From positions 434,001-498,000 of the forward strand of contig NZ_QPER01000002.1 of NCBI RefSeq assembly GCF_009455635.1: a stretch of DNA of 64,000 nt, written 5' to 3'. Of the stretch, positions 54,961-63,523 are shown in pieces. The notes beneath the pieces are model-generated. The model was not told the DNA's origin and ran no database searches. It worked only from the letters and a program-made list of their open reading frames with translations. The position numbers and the translations under genes are program-made. Source of the stretch: Paraburkholderia agricolaris (lineage in GTDB: Bacteria > Pseudomonadota > Gammaproteobacteria > Burkholderiales > Burkholderiaceae). Position 1 is the first letter of the stretch, and the number at the start of each line of letters is the position of its first letter.

Positions 54961-56028
54961 TCATGCGCGCAGCGGCCAGTCGCGCAGACGGTTCTGCGCG
55001 GTCTGAACCAGTCTTGCGAGCCCGTCTGGTTCCTTGATGAGAAAAACGATGATCAACGTGCCGAAGAGGATCTTCTGCAGGTTCTGCAACTGACCGGCTT
55101 CGATGCCGACGCTGGCGAGCGTGCCTGCCGCGTTCGAGAGAAGAATGGGCAACAGCACGATGAACGCCGCGCCAAGAAAATTCCCGCCGATACTCCCCAT
55201 GCCGCCGATGATGATGATGAACAACACCTGAAACGACAGATTGAGATCGAAGCCGTGGGGCTCGACCGTACCGAGATAGGCAAATGCCCACAACGCACCG
55301 GCAATGCCGATCACGAATGAACTCAGCGCGAAGGCGAGCAACTTGGTGCGGCCGGCCGGAATGCCGATCACGCGCGCTGCGGTGTCCATGTCGCGCACCG
55401 CCATCCAGCGGCGGCCGAGTTCGCTGCGCACGAGGCGGCCCGCAAAAATAAACAGGACGGTGGTGACGCCCAGCACGAGCAGATAGCGGGCGGCCGGCGT
55501 GTCGATTTTCCAGCCGAACGCGGTGAGGCGCGGCGCGCTGAGTACGCCTGAGGTGTCGTCATTGGAAAACCAGCTAACCCGCGTAAAAATCCATTCGACA
55601 AAGAACTGTGCGGCCAATGTCGAGACGATCAGATAGAAGCCCTTGATACGCAGACTCGGCAAACCGAACACGGCGCCGACCGCGGCGGTGATCAGTCCAC
55701 CCAGCAACAGATCGACGATCAGCGGCAGGCCGGGCACCCGCACCATCAGGTTGTAGGTGGCATACGCGCCAACCGACATGAACGCCGCGGAGCCGAGCGA
55801 GAGCTGGCCCGCGTAGCCGGTGACCAGGTTCAGGCCGAGCCCCGCGAGAGACAGCACGAGGAACGGAATCAGAATGGCATTGAGCCAGTAATCGTTGCCG
55901 AAGAGCGGCACGGCGATGAACGCGATCAGTACGAGCAAGGCTGTGAGCAATGACTTCAGCAGCGGCAATCGCAGCGAGTGTGGCTTGAACTTGCGTGGTG
56001 CGTTCAGGGTGGCGCGAGCGGATGACAT
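54961..56028 (-). CDS. livM: Branched-chain-type ABC permease (LivM)
   Basis: A 355-residue multi-TM permease with the LivM pattern LNLVTGYAGQLSLGSAAFM and IIIGGMGSIGGNFLGAAF. GAGGA precedes the ATG at 56028, 8 nt after the LivH stop. It pairs with LivH as the transmembrane dimer. Confidence 0.9.
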   Translation of the reverse strand: MSSARATLNAPRKFKPHSLRLPLLKSLLTALLVLIAFIAVPLFGNDYWLNAILIPFLVLSLAGLGLNLVTGYAGQLSLGSAAFMSVGAYATYNLMVRVPGLPLIVDLLLGGLITAAVGAVFGLPSLRIKGFYLIVSTLAAQFFVEWIFTRVSWFSNDDTSGVLSAPRLTAFGWKIDTPAARYLLVLGVTTVLFIFAGRLVRSELGRRWMAVRDMDTAARVIGIPAGRTKLLAFALSSFVIGIAGALWAFAYLGTVEPHGFDLNLSFQVLFIIIIGGMGSIGGNFLGAAFIVLLPILLSNAAGTLASVGIEAGQLQNLQKILFGTLIIVFLIKEPDGLARLVQTAQNRLRDWPLRA

Positions 56029-56036
56029 GGCGGTCC

Positions 56037-56918
56037 TCACACGCGTTCGACGGCGGGTTCGCCGAACAGGCCGACAGGGCGCGCGAGCAGGAATAGCATC
56101 GCGAGCAGATAGGGGAACCAGTTTTCTATGCCGCCGCCCAGCAGGCTGCCGACATAGACCTCGGCAAGTTTCTCCGATGCGCCGATCAGCAGGCCTCCCA
56201 CGATCGCTCCGCCAATCGACGAGAACCCACCGATAATCAGCACCGGCAGCGCCTTCAACACCACCAGCGAAAGCGAGAACTGCACGCCGAGCCGTGCGCC
56301 CCACAGCAGCCCCGCCACGAGGCTGACAAAGCCGGCCAACGCCCAGACGATCGCCCATACGCGCGGCAGCCGCACGCCGATGGCGAGCGCCGCGAGCGGA
56401 TCGTCGGCGACCGCACGCAGCGACAAACCGAGCCGCGTGCGATTGGTCAGCAGCGACAGGCCGATCACCAGCACGCCGGCGGTCGCGGCGGCAAAGATGT
56501 CGAACTGGCTGATCATGACGCCGGCCACGTTGAGCGGCTTGTCGTCGATGCCGAGATCCAGACCGTGCACCTGCGCGCCCCAGAACAACTGCGCTGCGCC
56601 TTCGAGAATGAAACTCAGGCCGAGTGTCGCCATGAACAGGACAATGGGCGGCCGGTTCACCAACGGCCGCAACACCAGCCGGCCGATCAGCAACGCAATC
56701 AACACCAGTGCCGCTAGCGTCGCGCCGAATGCAAGCACGGGGTTCACATGCCGTTCGACGAGGCTTACATACGTGAGCGCGCCGAACAGCACCATCGAAC
56801 CCTGTGCGAAGTTGAAGACGCCGGAGGCTTTGTAGATCAGTACGAAGCCGATCGCGACCATCGAATACATCACGCCGGCCAGTAAGCCGCCGACGAGTAC
56901 CTCGAGAAAAAATCCCAT
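56037..56918 (-). CDS. livH: Branched-chain-type ABC permease (LivH)
   Basis: A 293-residue permease with about eight TM segments and the LivH motif GFSSIGGAIVGGLLIG. It is encoded 13 nt after LivG. No good ribosome site is seen, so it may be translationally linked to LivG. Confidence 0.9.
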   Translation of the reverse strand: MGFFLEVLVGGLLAGVMYSMVAIGFVLIYKASGVFNFAQGSMVLFGALTYVSLVERHVNPVLAFGATLAALVLIALLIGRLVLRPLVNRPPIVLFMATLGLSFILEGAAQLFWGAQVHGLDLGIDDKPLNVAGVMISQFDIFAAATAGVLVIGLSLLTNRTRLGLSLRAVADDPLAALAIGVRLPRVWAIVWALAGFVSLVAGLLWGARLGVQFSLSLVVLKALPVLIIGGFSSIGGAIVGGLLIGASEKLAEVYVGSLLGGGIENWFPYLLAMLFLLARPVGLFGEPAVERV

Positions 56919-56931
56919 AGTGTTCAGTCTC

Positions 56932-57726
56932 TCAGTGACGGGTGCCGAGATAGGCGGCCAGCACGTCCGGGTTGGTGCGCACGTCGGCAGGGGCGCCGTC
57001 GGCGATTTTCTTGCCGTAGTCGAGCACCACGACGTGATCCGACAGGTCCATCACCACGCCGATGTCGTGTTCGATGAGTACGACGGTCACGCCGAACTGC
57101 GTGTTGGCGTCGAGCACATAGCCGGCCATGGCGTGTTTTTCGTCCGCGTTCATGCCGGCCATCGGTTCGTCGAGTAGCAGGAGGCGTGGCTCGGCGGCGA
57201 GGGCGCGGGCCAATTCGACGCGTTTCTGAACGCCGTACGGCAAGGTGCCGACGGTGCTATGCCGATAGCGCTGCAAGTCCAGTGCTTCGATCACGACCTC
57301 CGCATGGTGGCGCTGCGTGGTCTCATCGCTGCGCGCGCGGCCGACGTTCAAGGTCTGCTCGAGCCACGTGCTGCGCCGGTGCAGATTGCGCCCGGTGAGG
57401 ACGTTGTCCAGCACGCTCATCCGGCGAAACAACGCAATGTTCTGAAACGTGCGGGCAATGCCACGGTGCGCGGCGTGATACGGATTCATGCGCCGATAGG
57501 CGTGGCCGTCGAACAGCACACGGCCTTGCTGCGGTTGATAGACGCCGTTGATCACGTTGAGCAGCGAACTTTTGCCCGCGCCGTTCGGGCCGATCAGCGC
57601 GCAGATTTCACCCTTGCGCACAGCGAAACTGATATCGGTGACAGCTTTCACGCCTTTGAACGACAGCGAAATATGATCGAGCGAGAGCAGGGCGGTTGCG
57701 GACGAAGTCATTGAAAATTGGCTCAT
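56932..57726 (-). CDS. livG: Branched-chain-type ABC transporter ATPase (LivG)
   Basis: A 264-residue ATPase: Walker [10 protein letters not shown], Walker [14 protein letters not shown]-loop His in LIEHDIG. The ABC signature appears as LPYGVQKR instead of LSGGQ, as in LivG-like proteins. It starts 3 nt after the ANL-like gene. Confidence 0.9.
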   Translation of the reverse strand: MSQFSMTSSATALLSLDHISLSFKGVKAVTDISFAVRKGEICALIGPNGAGKSSLLNVINGVYQPQQGRVLFDGHAYRRMNPYHAAHRGIARTFQNIALFRRMSVLDNVLTGRNLHRRSTWLEQTLNVGRARSDETTQRHHAEVVIEALDLQRYRHSTVGTLPYGVQKRVELARALAAEPRLLLLDEPMAGMNADEKHAMAGYVLDANTQFGVTVVLIEHDIGVVMDLSDHVVVLDYGKKIADGAPADVRTNPDVLAAYLGTRH

Positions 57727-57729
57727 GCA

Positions 57730-58899
57730 TCAATAGGCCGGCTGTTGGGCCGACTCTTGGGTCGGATCTTGCAATCCGCTGTCCGCCGCATGGCGTTGTG
57801 GCGCCGCCGCCTGACGCCTGGGTTCGACGCGACGCCAGTCGCCGGCATCGGGCCACGCGCGCACATCGACGCGTAAGGCTTCGAATAGCGCGGCGGTTTT
57901 CTCGTCGAGCGGCGGCCCGATGACGAGCGCGGCATGGGTACGCGAAAAACCGATCACCGCGCGCAGCGGACGCGCAATGAGCCACCAGCTCAAGGCACGA
58001 ACGAGCGGCCCACCCTGTCTGCGTTGCGCGCGGCTGATCAGGCGCCGTCGCCATGAGCGCGCGGCGGGCAAGCGGTCGTCGACGAGTTGCGCCACGCGGG
58101 CATAGGTTTCGCGCGTGCCGGCCACGAGCGTGGGCGCGAGTTCGCGGCGATCGTTGTCGCGGGTCGCGAGCGACTCCGGAAAATTCAGGCGAAAGCCGCT
58201 CGACACCCAGGGTGCAATCAGGTAGCGCGCCTGCGAGGCGGCGGCGAAAGCACGTGCGGCAAACGCTTCATCGTACGGGCTCAGTTTCTCGGTGGCTGCG
58301 AGTTGCTGTGCTTCGCGCACCAGCCTTGCATGTGGGAGACGCTGCTCGACGAGGTGCCCATCGGCATCGAGGCGCACGAAGGCGAACGCGTCGTCGTGGG
58401 GTTGGGCGACGGACGCAAAACCGCCTTCGCGTTGAACGGCCAACGTGCGATAGCCAATCACAACCGGATGCGGATGCGGCGCCAGATTGCGCGGATTGGC
58501 GTCGACCACGCGCAAGCCTTCATGGGCCAGCAACCGATCCACCTGACTGTCGTCTTCGGCGAACGCGAAGCGCGGGGCGATCTGCGCAAGCACCGGGCGC
58601 AACGTGTCGCCGGCGAGTTGCGGATCGAGCGGTATCGCGACGCCGCCGTTCCACTGCGCCGCGAGTGACAGCAGCAACGCCTCCTCGCGTGGGTGGCTGA
58701 CCAGCAGCAGTGCGTCGCCGGCCGCAAAGCCGTGTTGCGCGAGACCGGCGGCCAGATGTTCGACCGCGGTGGCGACGTCTTGCCACGACAACGCATGCCA
58801 TGCGCCCAGCCGCTTGTGCCGCAGTGCGACGGCGTGCGGCCGGTGCTGCGCCTGATGGCGCAGCCAGTCCGGTAACGTCGACGGCTGTGCGTTTGTCAT
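57730..58899 (-). CDS. Degenerate ANL (acyl-CoA synthetase-like) protein without P-loop
   Basis: A 389-residue protein that aligns with the first two thirds of long-chain acyl-CoA synthetases (WLRHQAQHRPHAVALRHKR, EDDSQVDRLLAHEGLRV, then ELAPTLVAGTRETYARV). Where ANL enzymes carry TSGTTGxPKG, residues ~175-186 read VRLDADGHLVEQ, so the ATP-binding loop is missing. The C-terminal adenylate motifs (YGxTE) and lid are also gone, and the tail is Arg/Gln-rich. It is unlikely to activate acids. The reading frame is intact and lies between sfnG and the liv genes with only 2-3 nt gaps, so it is expressed and maintained. It could be a regulatory or chaperone-like pseudoenzyme. Confidence 0.75.
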   Translation of the reverse strand: MTNAQPSTLPDWLRHQAQHRPHAVALRHKRLGAWHALSWQDVATAVEHLAAGLAQHGFAAGDALLLVSHPREEALLLSLAAQWNGGVAIPLDPQLAGDTLRPVLAQIAPRFAFAEDDSQVDRLLAHEGLRVVDANPRNLAPHPHPVVIGYRTLAVQREGGFASVAQPHDDAFAFVRLDADGHLVEQRLPHARLVREAQQLAATEKLSPYDEAFAARAFAAASQARYLIAPWVSSGFRLNFPESLATRDNDRRELAPTLVAGTRETYARVAQLVDDRLPAARSWRRRLISRAQRRQGGPLVRALSWWLIARPLRAVIGFSRTHAALVIGPPLDEKTAALFEALRVDVRAWPDAGDWRRVEPRRQAAAPQRHAADSGLQDPTQESAQQPAY

Positions 58900-58901
58900 G
58901 A

Positions 58902-60005
58902 TCAGGCGGCCTTGGCCTGCTGTTTGAGTTCAAGCTCGCGCACCAACGGCAGGACACGCTTGCCGAAATACTCCACTTCTTCGATGAAATGAAGAAAACC
59001 GGTCAACACGAGATCGACGCCAACCGACTTCAACTTGACGATGCGCTCGGCGATCTGCTGCGGCGTGCCGATGAGATTGGTGCGGAAACCGTCGTTGTAC
59101 TGCACGAGGTCTTCGAAACTCGATTTGGCCCAGTTGCCTTCCCCTTCGGGTGAAGCCTTGCCGGCCTGTTTGACGGCGTCGCCGAAGGCATGCACCGCTT
59201 CGACGTGGGCATGCTTGATGATGTCGGCGAGCACGGCCCTGGCTTCTTCTTCGGTATCGCGTGCGATCACAAAGGCGTTCACACCGATACGCACCTTGTG
59301 ATTGTTCTTTGCCGCCTTCGCCTGAATATCGTCGATCTGCGCCTTTAGGTTCTCCGGCGTATTGCCGTTGGTGAAGTACCAGTCGGAGACACTGGCGGCG
59401 TTGTCGCGCGCGGCGCGTGAACTGCCGCCCTGGAAGATCTCCGGATGCGGTTTCTGTACGGGCTTGGGGCTCAGCGTGTAATCGTTGAAGCGGTAGAAAT
59501 CCCCTTTGAAGGTGAAGTTGTCCTGCGTCCAGATACCCTTGAGTGCCTGAATAAACTCGTTCGAACGGCGATAGCGTTCGTCGTGCTCAAGCCACGGCTC
59601 GCCGATCGCGGTGAACTCGCCTTTGAACCAGCCGCTCACCACGTTGATCGCAATGCGGCCGTTCGAAATATGGTCGATGGTCGCCAGTTGTTTGGCGACC
59701 ACAGCGGGGTGCCATGGACCCGGCAGAATCGCAGCCAGCACTTTGAGTTTGGTGGTCGCGTGCAACAGCGCCTGACTGAACGAAACTGATTCGTGCTGAT
59801 ATTCCGCGCCGTATCCGGCGGTGAAGCGGATCTGGCTCAACGCGTATTCGAAACCCGCCTGCTCCGCGGTTTGTGCGAGCTTCTGGTTGTACTCGAGACT
59901 CCAGTCGGTGCGCTGCTCGATCGTGCTGACGACCAAACCGCCGCTGACGTTGGGTACCCAGTAGGCGAACTTGACGGTGTCGTCGTGAGAGAGGTTCTGG
60001 CTCAT
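58902..60005 (-). CDS. sfnG: Dimethylsulfone monooxygenase (FMNH2-dependent)
   Basis: A 367-residue flavin-dependent two-component monooxygenase matching SfnG: FAYWVPNVSGGLVVSTIEQR, TAGYGAEYQHESVSFSQA, VVSGWFKGEFTAIGEPWLEH and ASPEGEGNWAKSSFEDLVQY-type segments. It converts dimethylsulfone to methanesulfinate and formaldehyde, using FMNH2 supplied by a reductase. The ATG at 60005 has AGGA 5 nt upstream. The FMN reductase gene precedes it by 28 nt. Confidence 0.93.
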   Translation of the reverse strand: MSQNLSHDDTVKFAYWVPNVSGGLVVSTIEQRTDWSLEYNQKLAQTAEQAGFEYALSQIRFTAGYGAEYQHESVSFSQALLHATTKLKVLAAILPGPWHPAVVAKQLATIDHISNGRIAINVVSGWFKGEFTAIGEPWLEHDERYRRSNEFIQALKGIWTQDNFTFKGDFYRFNDYTLSPKPVQKPHPEIFQGGSSRAARDNAASVSDWYFTNGNTPENLKAQIDDIQAKAAKNNHKVRIGVNAFVIARDTEEEARAVLADIIKHAHVEAVHAFGDAVKQAGKASPEGEGNWAKSSFEDLVQYNDGFRTNLIGTPQQIAERIVKLKSVGVDLVLTGFLHFIEEVEYFGKRVLPLVRELELKQQAKAA

Positions 60006-60033
60006 GATGTTCCTGATGATTGGATGTTGGGAT

Positions 60034-60615
60034 CTATGCAAGCAGCGTGGCGGTTTGCGGGAAAGAAGCGGGCACGCGTCCGGCATGCAGCCACGGGAGC
60101 GCGCGTGCTACCGCCAGCGCAATGCGCTCTTCCAGGACGGGGTTCGAGATCGCGTAGTCGCTGAAATCCGCCTCGGACGCGTACACGCCGATCGGCAGCG
60201 TGCGAGCCTGAAAGAAGCTGAACAATGGACGGAGTTGATGATCGATAACCAGCGCATGACGATCGCTGCCGCCGGTCGCGGCGAGCAGAACCGGTACGTC
60301 GAACAGCGTTTCGTGATGCACGAGATCGAACAGATGCTTGAAGAGTCCTGTGTACGACGCTCGATAAACCGGGCTCGCCACCACCAGCAGGTCCGCGGAT
60401 TCAACGGCTGCGATGTGCGCTTCCACATCGCCGGGAACCTGCGAGCGATGAACCGCGCCGGCGAGGCGCGTGGCGATCTGTCCCAGTTCGACGAGATGCG
60501 TATCGATCGGCAGCGCGTCGCCGAGCGCGGCAAGCAGGCGTTCGACCACGACGAGAGTGCGCGATGGTCGTTGCAATCCGCCGGAGACGGCGACCACTTT
60601 CAATCTGTTACCCAT
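60034..60615 (-). CDS. msuE: NADH:FMN reductase (MsuE family)
   Basis: A 193-residue flavodoxin-fold reductase (VVAVSGGLQRPSRT, VVASPVYRASYTGLFK). It supplies FMNH2 to the sulfone and sulfonate monooxygenases. It is the first gene of the sulfone operon, downstream of a sigma-54 promoter. AAGGA lies 9 nt before the ATG. Confidence 0.9.
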   Translation of the reverse strand: MGNRLKVVAVSGGLQRPSRTLVVVERLLAALGDALPIDTHLVELGQIATRLAGAVHRSQVPGDVEAHIAAVESADLLVVASPVYRASYTGLFKHLFDLVHHETLFDVPVLLAATGGSDRHALVIDHQLRPLFSFFQARTLPIGVYASEADFSDYAISNPVLEERIALAVARALPWLHAGRVPASFPQTATLLA

Positions 60616-60666
60616 TCGAACGATCCTTTCAGGCGAATGAAAATTAATCGGGAGTGCAGCTTATTT

Positions 60667-60682
60667 AGCGAATACCGTGCCA
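60667..60682 (-). promoter_or_regulatory. Sigma-54 promoter of the msuE-sfnG operon
   Basis: On the minus strand the sequence is TGGCACGGTATTCGCT: GG and GC separated by exactly 10 nt, and all of TGGCACG matches consensus; only TTGC is TCGC. The msuE start is 51 nt downstream. Dependence on RpoN agrees with the divergently encoded SfnR, a sigma-54 activator. Confidence 0.75.
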
Positions 60683-60855
60683 TCCAGGTTTTTTGCGGAC
60701 CAGACGGACGAGGATTGAAAATCAGGATCGACGCCGATCGCACGCTGAGTCAAATGGCATAACCGTTTGCGGGTTTTGCGGCCGCGCATATCGCGGTGGC
60801 ATGGAACCATTGCAGGCTGACGTATGAAGCTGGCGAAGCAAGATGGCCTCAGCCT

Positions 60856-60872
60856 TGCTGCTGGAGAAGCAG
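60856..60872. promoter_or_regulatory. Candidate SfnR enhancer site 1
   Basis: TGCTGCTGGAGAAGCAG shares TGCTGCTG....AAGCAG with the site at 60979, 123 nt away. It is about 170 nt upstream of the sigma-54 promoter, a normal enhancer distance. No other source of this repeat is apparent. Confidence 0.55.
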
Positions 60873-60962
60873 TTCCTTGATCCGGCCGTGATGTGCGGGC
60901 TTTCAGTATTCCGACAGGTCTGCTGCGGGGGAGGCGCTTAACAGCAGCATGCTGATGCAGAG

Positions 60963-60984
60963 GCAGCATCCATAACGATGCTGC
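60963..60984. promoter_or_regulatory. 8-bp dyad between sfn operons
   Basis: GCAGCATC and GATGCTGC are perfect arms with a 6-nt spacer; the right arm overlaps enhancer site 2. The surrounding CAGCAG/CTGCTG-rich stretch (60935-60997) forms several nested dyads. The whole 60616-61156 gap carries no gene but is dense in regulatory structure. Confidence 0.45.
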
Positions 60985-60997
60985 TGCGTAAGCAGCA
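60979..60997. promoter_or_regulatory. Candidate SfnR enhancer site 2 (TGCTGCTGCGTAAGCAGCA)
   Basis: It contains a perfect inverted repeat TGCTGC-GTAA-GCAGCA (60982-60997) and matches site 1. Placed about 300 nt from the sigma-54 promoter and 160 nt from sfnB, it could serve both divergent operons. Confidence 0.6.
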
Positions 60998-61156
60998 ATT
61001 CGACTTTGGTTACCACAACAAAATGCATCGGAATTTGCGGGAGGTGGTCAGAATACGTCTCTCAGGAAGCAACGCATGATCGATGCCGTTCACCACCCGT
61101 CAGCCGTCAGATGACGGTCCACGTCCGCGCCAAGCGGTGTGAGTGCCCTTGTTCAT

Positions 61157-62386
61157 ATGAATTCGACCTACGTACTGCCGGACGCACCGGCTTCCGTGCT
61201 ACTCGACGCGGAGCGTGCATCGCTAACTGAAACACCTTTGCAGACCGCGCAGCGGCTCGCGGCCACGTTTGCGATAACCGCCGCCGAACGCGACGCGCGG
61301 GGCGGTACGCCGAAGGCCGAGCGGGACGCATTACGCGCCAGCGGTCTGCTGTCGATGAGCATTCCCGAGGCGCACGGCGGCCTCGGGGCCAACTGGCGGC
61401 AGACGCTGGATGTGGTGCGCACGCTCGGTCGAGCCGACAGTTCGCTCGGCCATGTATTTGGCTTTCACCATCTGATGCTCGCGACCGTGCGTCTGTTCGG
61501 CTCGCCGGCGCAGTGGCGTGCCTGGTTCGAGCAGACTGCCCGGCGCCAATGGTTCTGGGGCAATGCGTTAAACCCGCTCGATGAGCGAGCCGTGAGTCAC
61601 TCGCACGCGGATTGGCGGGAATTCAGCGGGCAGAAGAGCTTTTGTTCCGGCGCGCTCGATTCCGAAATGCTGATTGCCTCCGCGCGAGACGCCGGCACCG
61701 GCGCGTTGCTGATCGCGGCGATACCGACCGGGCGCACCGGCATCTCCGTCGCCGAGGATTGGAACAATATCGGCCAGCGGCAAACGGACAGTGGCACGGT
61801 GACGCTGGAAAAGGTGCGGGTGGAGAGTCACGAGATTCTGACCGACCCCGGGCCGTTGTCGACGCCTTTTGCCTGTCTGCGTCCTTTGCTCGCTCAGCTC
61901 ATCCTGACGAATGTCTATCTGAGCATCGGTGAAAGCGCGTTTAACGACGCCCGCCATTACACGCTTCATGAAGCGCGGCCGTGGCACACGTCCGGCGTGC
62001 AAACCACCGCGGCGGATCCTTATATCCTGGGCCAGTACGGCGAGTTCTGGGCGGGGCTCGAAGCGGCGCGGCTCCTGACCGACCGCGCGGCTGATCGATT
62101 CGACGCGGCCTGGGCCCGTGGGGATGCGTTGACCGACGCCGAGCGCGGCGAAGTGGCGTTGGCGGTCGCAACGGCCAAAGTGGCTGCCACGGAAATCGGG
62201 CTCACCATCTGCACCCGTATGTTCGATGTGGCGGGCGCGCGTGCGACGCATGGCGCGCTGAGGCTGGACCGTCACTGGCGAAATCTGCGCACTCATACGC
62301 TTCACGATCCACTCGCCTATAAGCTCCGGGAAATCGGTGAATGGGCGCTGACGCAACGATATCCGACGCCGAGCTTCTACTCATGA
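61157..62386 (+). CDS. sfnB: SfnB-family acyl-CoA dehydrogenase-like sulfur acquisition oxidoreductase
   Basis: A 409-residue acyl-CoA dehydrogenase-fold, DszC-like FMNH2-type oxidoreductase ([47 protein letters not shown]). SfnB proteins are linked with dimethylsulfone and organosulfur use, although the precise reaction is not proven. ATG 61157 is chosen; GTG 61139 is the alternative. It overlaps sfnR by ATGA (62383-62386). Confidence 0.85.
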   Translation: MNSTYVLPDAPASVLLDAERASLTETPLQTAQRLAATFAITAAERDARGGTPKAERDALRASGLLSMSIPEAHGGLGANWRQTLDVVRTLGRADSSLGHVFGFHHLMLATVRLFGSPAQWRAWFEQTARRQWFWGNALNPLDERAVSHSHADWREFSGQKSFCSGALDSEMLIASARDAGTGALLIAAIPTGRTGISVAEDWNNIGQRQTDSGTVTLEKVRVESHEILTDPGPLSTPFACLRPLLAQLILTNVYLSIGESAFNDARHYTLHEARPWHTSGVQTTAADPYILGQYGEFWAGLEAARLLTDRAADRFDAAWARGDALTDAERGEVALAVATAKVAATEIGLTICTRMFDVAGARATHGALRLDRHWRNLRTHTLHDPLAYKLREIGEWALTQRYPTPSFYS

Positions 62387-63498
62387 ACTATTCACTCGAT
62401 CACGTGTTACCGGACCGGGCAGCTATCGCGCGAGCGGAAGCCCCGCCTTTGTTGACGATGCCCGACAAGCGCGCGCTGACCACCTCCATTCGCGCCACCG
62501 CCCAGATCTTCTCGGACCCGCAATCGGTGGCTTTGCTCGAACGCATTCGCATGGTCGCGCCGAGCGAGGCGAACGTGCTTGTGATCGGCGAGACCGGCAC
62601 CGGCAAGGAACTGGTTGCACGTCATGTGCATAACCTGAGTGCTCGCAAGGACGGTCCGTTTGTGGCGGTCAATTGCGGAGCATTCTCCGAGTCGCTGGTG
62701 GAGAGCGAGTTGTTCGGCCACGAGAAAGGCGCGTTCACCGGCGCGTTCTGCGCCAAACCCGGCTGGTTTGAAGCGGCCAATGGCGGGACGCTGTTTCTGG
62801 ACGAGATAGGCGATCTGCCGCTGTCGATGCAGGTCAAGCTGCTGCGCGTACTACAGGAGCGCGAGATTGTGCGGCTCGGTTCGCGCAGGAGCATTCCGAT
62901 CGACGTGCGCGTGCTGGCGGCCACCAACGTGCACCTTCAGGATGCGGTGGCGGCGGGCCATTTCCGCGAGGATCTGTTTTATCGCCTGAACGTCGTGCAT
63001 CTGGCCGTGCCCACGCTGCGCGATCGGCCCGGCGATATATTGCCGCTGGCCCGCTATTTTATTGACGAGTATCGAAGCCGGCTGGGTTACGGCCCGGTCG
63101 GCATCGAGCCGCGCGCGGAGCGAAAACTGCTGGAGCATAGCTGGCCCGGCAACATTCGCGAACTCGAGAACGTCATTCACTATGCGTTGCTGGTGTGCCG
63201 CAGCGATTCGCTAGGCGAGGGCGATCTGCAGATGTCGTCGTTCGGGATTCACGCCGCGCGACGCGCGAGCGCCGACCCGGTTGCGTCGACACCGATCGAA
63301 GAACTGGAGGGGGCGTTGCGTCATCTCTTCGATCAGGCGGAAGGCAACCTGTTCGAGCAGATCGAAGACACGGTGATGCGCGTGGCGTTCGAGTTCTGCT
63401 ACCGGAATCAGATTCAGGCGGCGCGCCTGCTGGGCATTAGTCGCAATGTACTGCGGGCGCGCCTGATTCGGGCCAAACAGATTTCCGCGCAGAAGTAG
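62383..63498 (+). CDS. sfnR: Sigma-54-dependent activator, SfnR-like
   Basis: A 371-residue activator. It has no N-terminal receiver domain. The AAA+ core shows Walker A GETGTGKE, the GAFTGA loop (EKGAFTGAF), and Walker B GGTLFLDE. The C-terminal Fis-type helix-turn-helix is [20 protein letters not shown]. SfnR in Pseudomonas activates the sulfone genes when inorganic sulfate is absent; control is by its own expression rather than by a sensor domain. It is coupled to sfnB and faces the sigma-54 promoter of the divergent operon. Confidence 0.92.
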   Translation: MNYSLDHVLPDRAAIARAEAPPLLTMPDKRALTTSIRATAQIFSDPQSVALLERIRMVAPSEANVLVIGETGTGKELVARHVHNLSARKDGPFVAVNCGAFSESLVESELFGHEKGAFTGAFCAKPGWFEAANGGTLFLDEIGDLPLSMQVKLLRVLQEREIVRLGSRRSIPIDVRVLAATNVHLQDAVAAGHFREDLFYRLNVVHLAVPTLRDRPGDILPLARYFIDEYRSRLGYGPVGIEPRAERKLLEHSWPGNIRELENVIHYALLVCRSDSLGEGDLQMSSFGIHAARRASADPVASTPIEELEGALRHLFDQAEGNLFEQIEDTVMRVAFEFCYRNQIQAARLLGISRNVLRARLIRAKQISAQK

Positions 63499-63506
63499 GC
63501 TCACGT

Positions 63507-63523
63507 GCCACGATCTACGTGGC
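63507..63523. terminator. Hairpin between sfnR and the converging SfnB/DszC-like gene
   Basis: GCCACG and CGTGGC with a 5-nt loop form a short stem between two converging genes, overlapping the last codons of the minus-strand gene. It could serve as a weak bidirectional terminator; no U-run follows. Confidence 0.25.

Noticed and set aside
54896..55291. Extension of the binding protein upstream of 54895
   Set aside because: It overlaps the LivM gene; the signal peptide begins at the ATG at 54895.
60755..60770. TGGCATAACCGTTTGC as a sigma-54 promoter on the plus strand
   Set aside because: GG and GC are 11 nt apart rather than 10, and the site is nearly 400 nt from sfnB.
60797..60814. TGGCATGGAACCATTGCA as a sigma-54 promoter on the plus strand
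   Set aside because: GG and GC are 12 nt apart, incompatible with sigma-54.
60935..60997. CRISPR-like or tandem-repeat reading of the CAGCAG/CTGCTG tract
   Set aside because: The units are short irregular dyads without regular spacers; regulatory sites explain them better.
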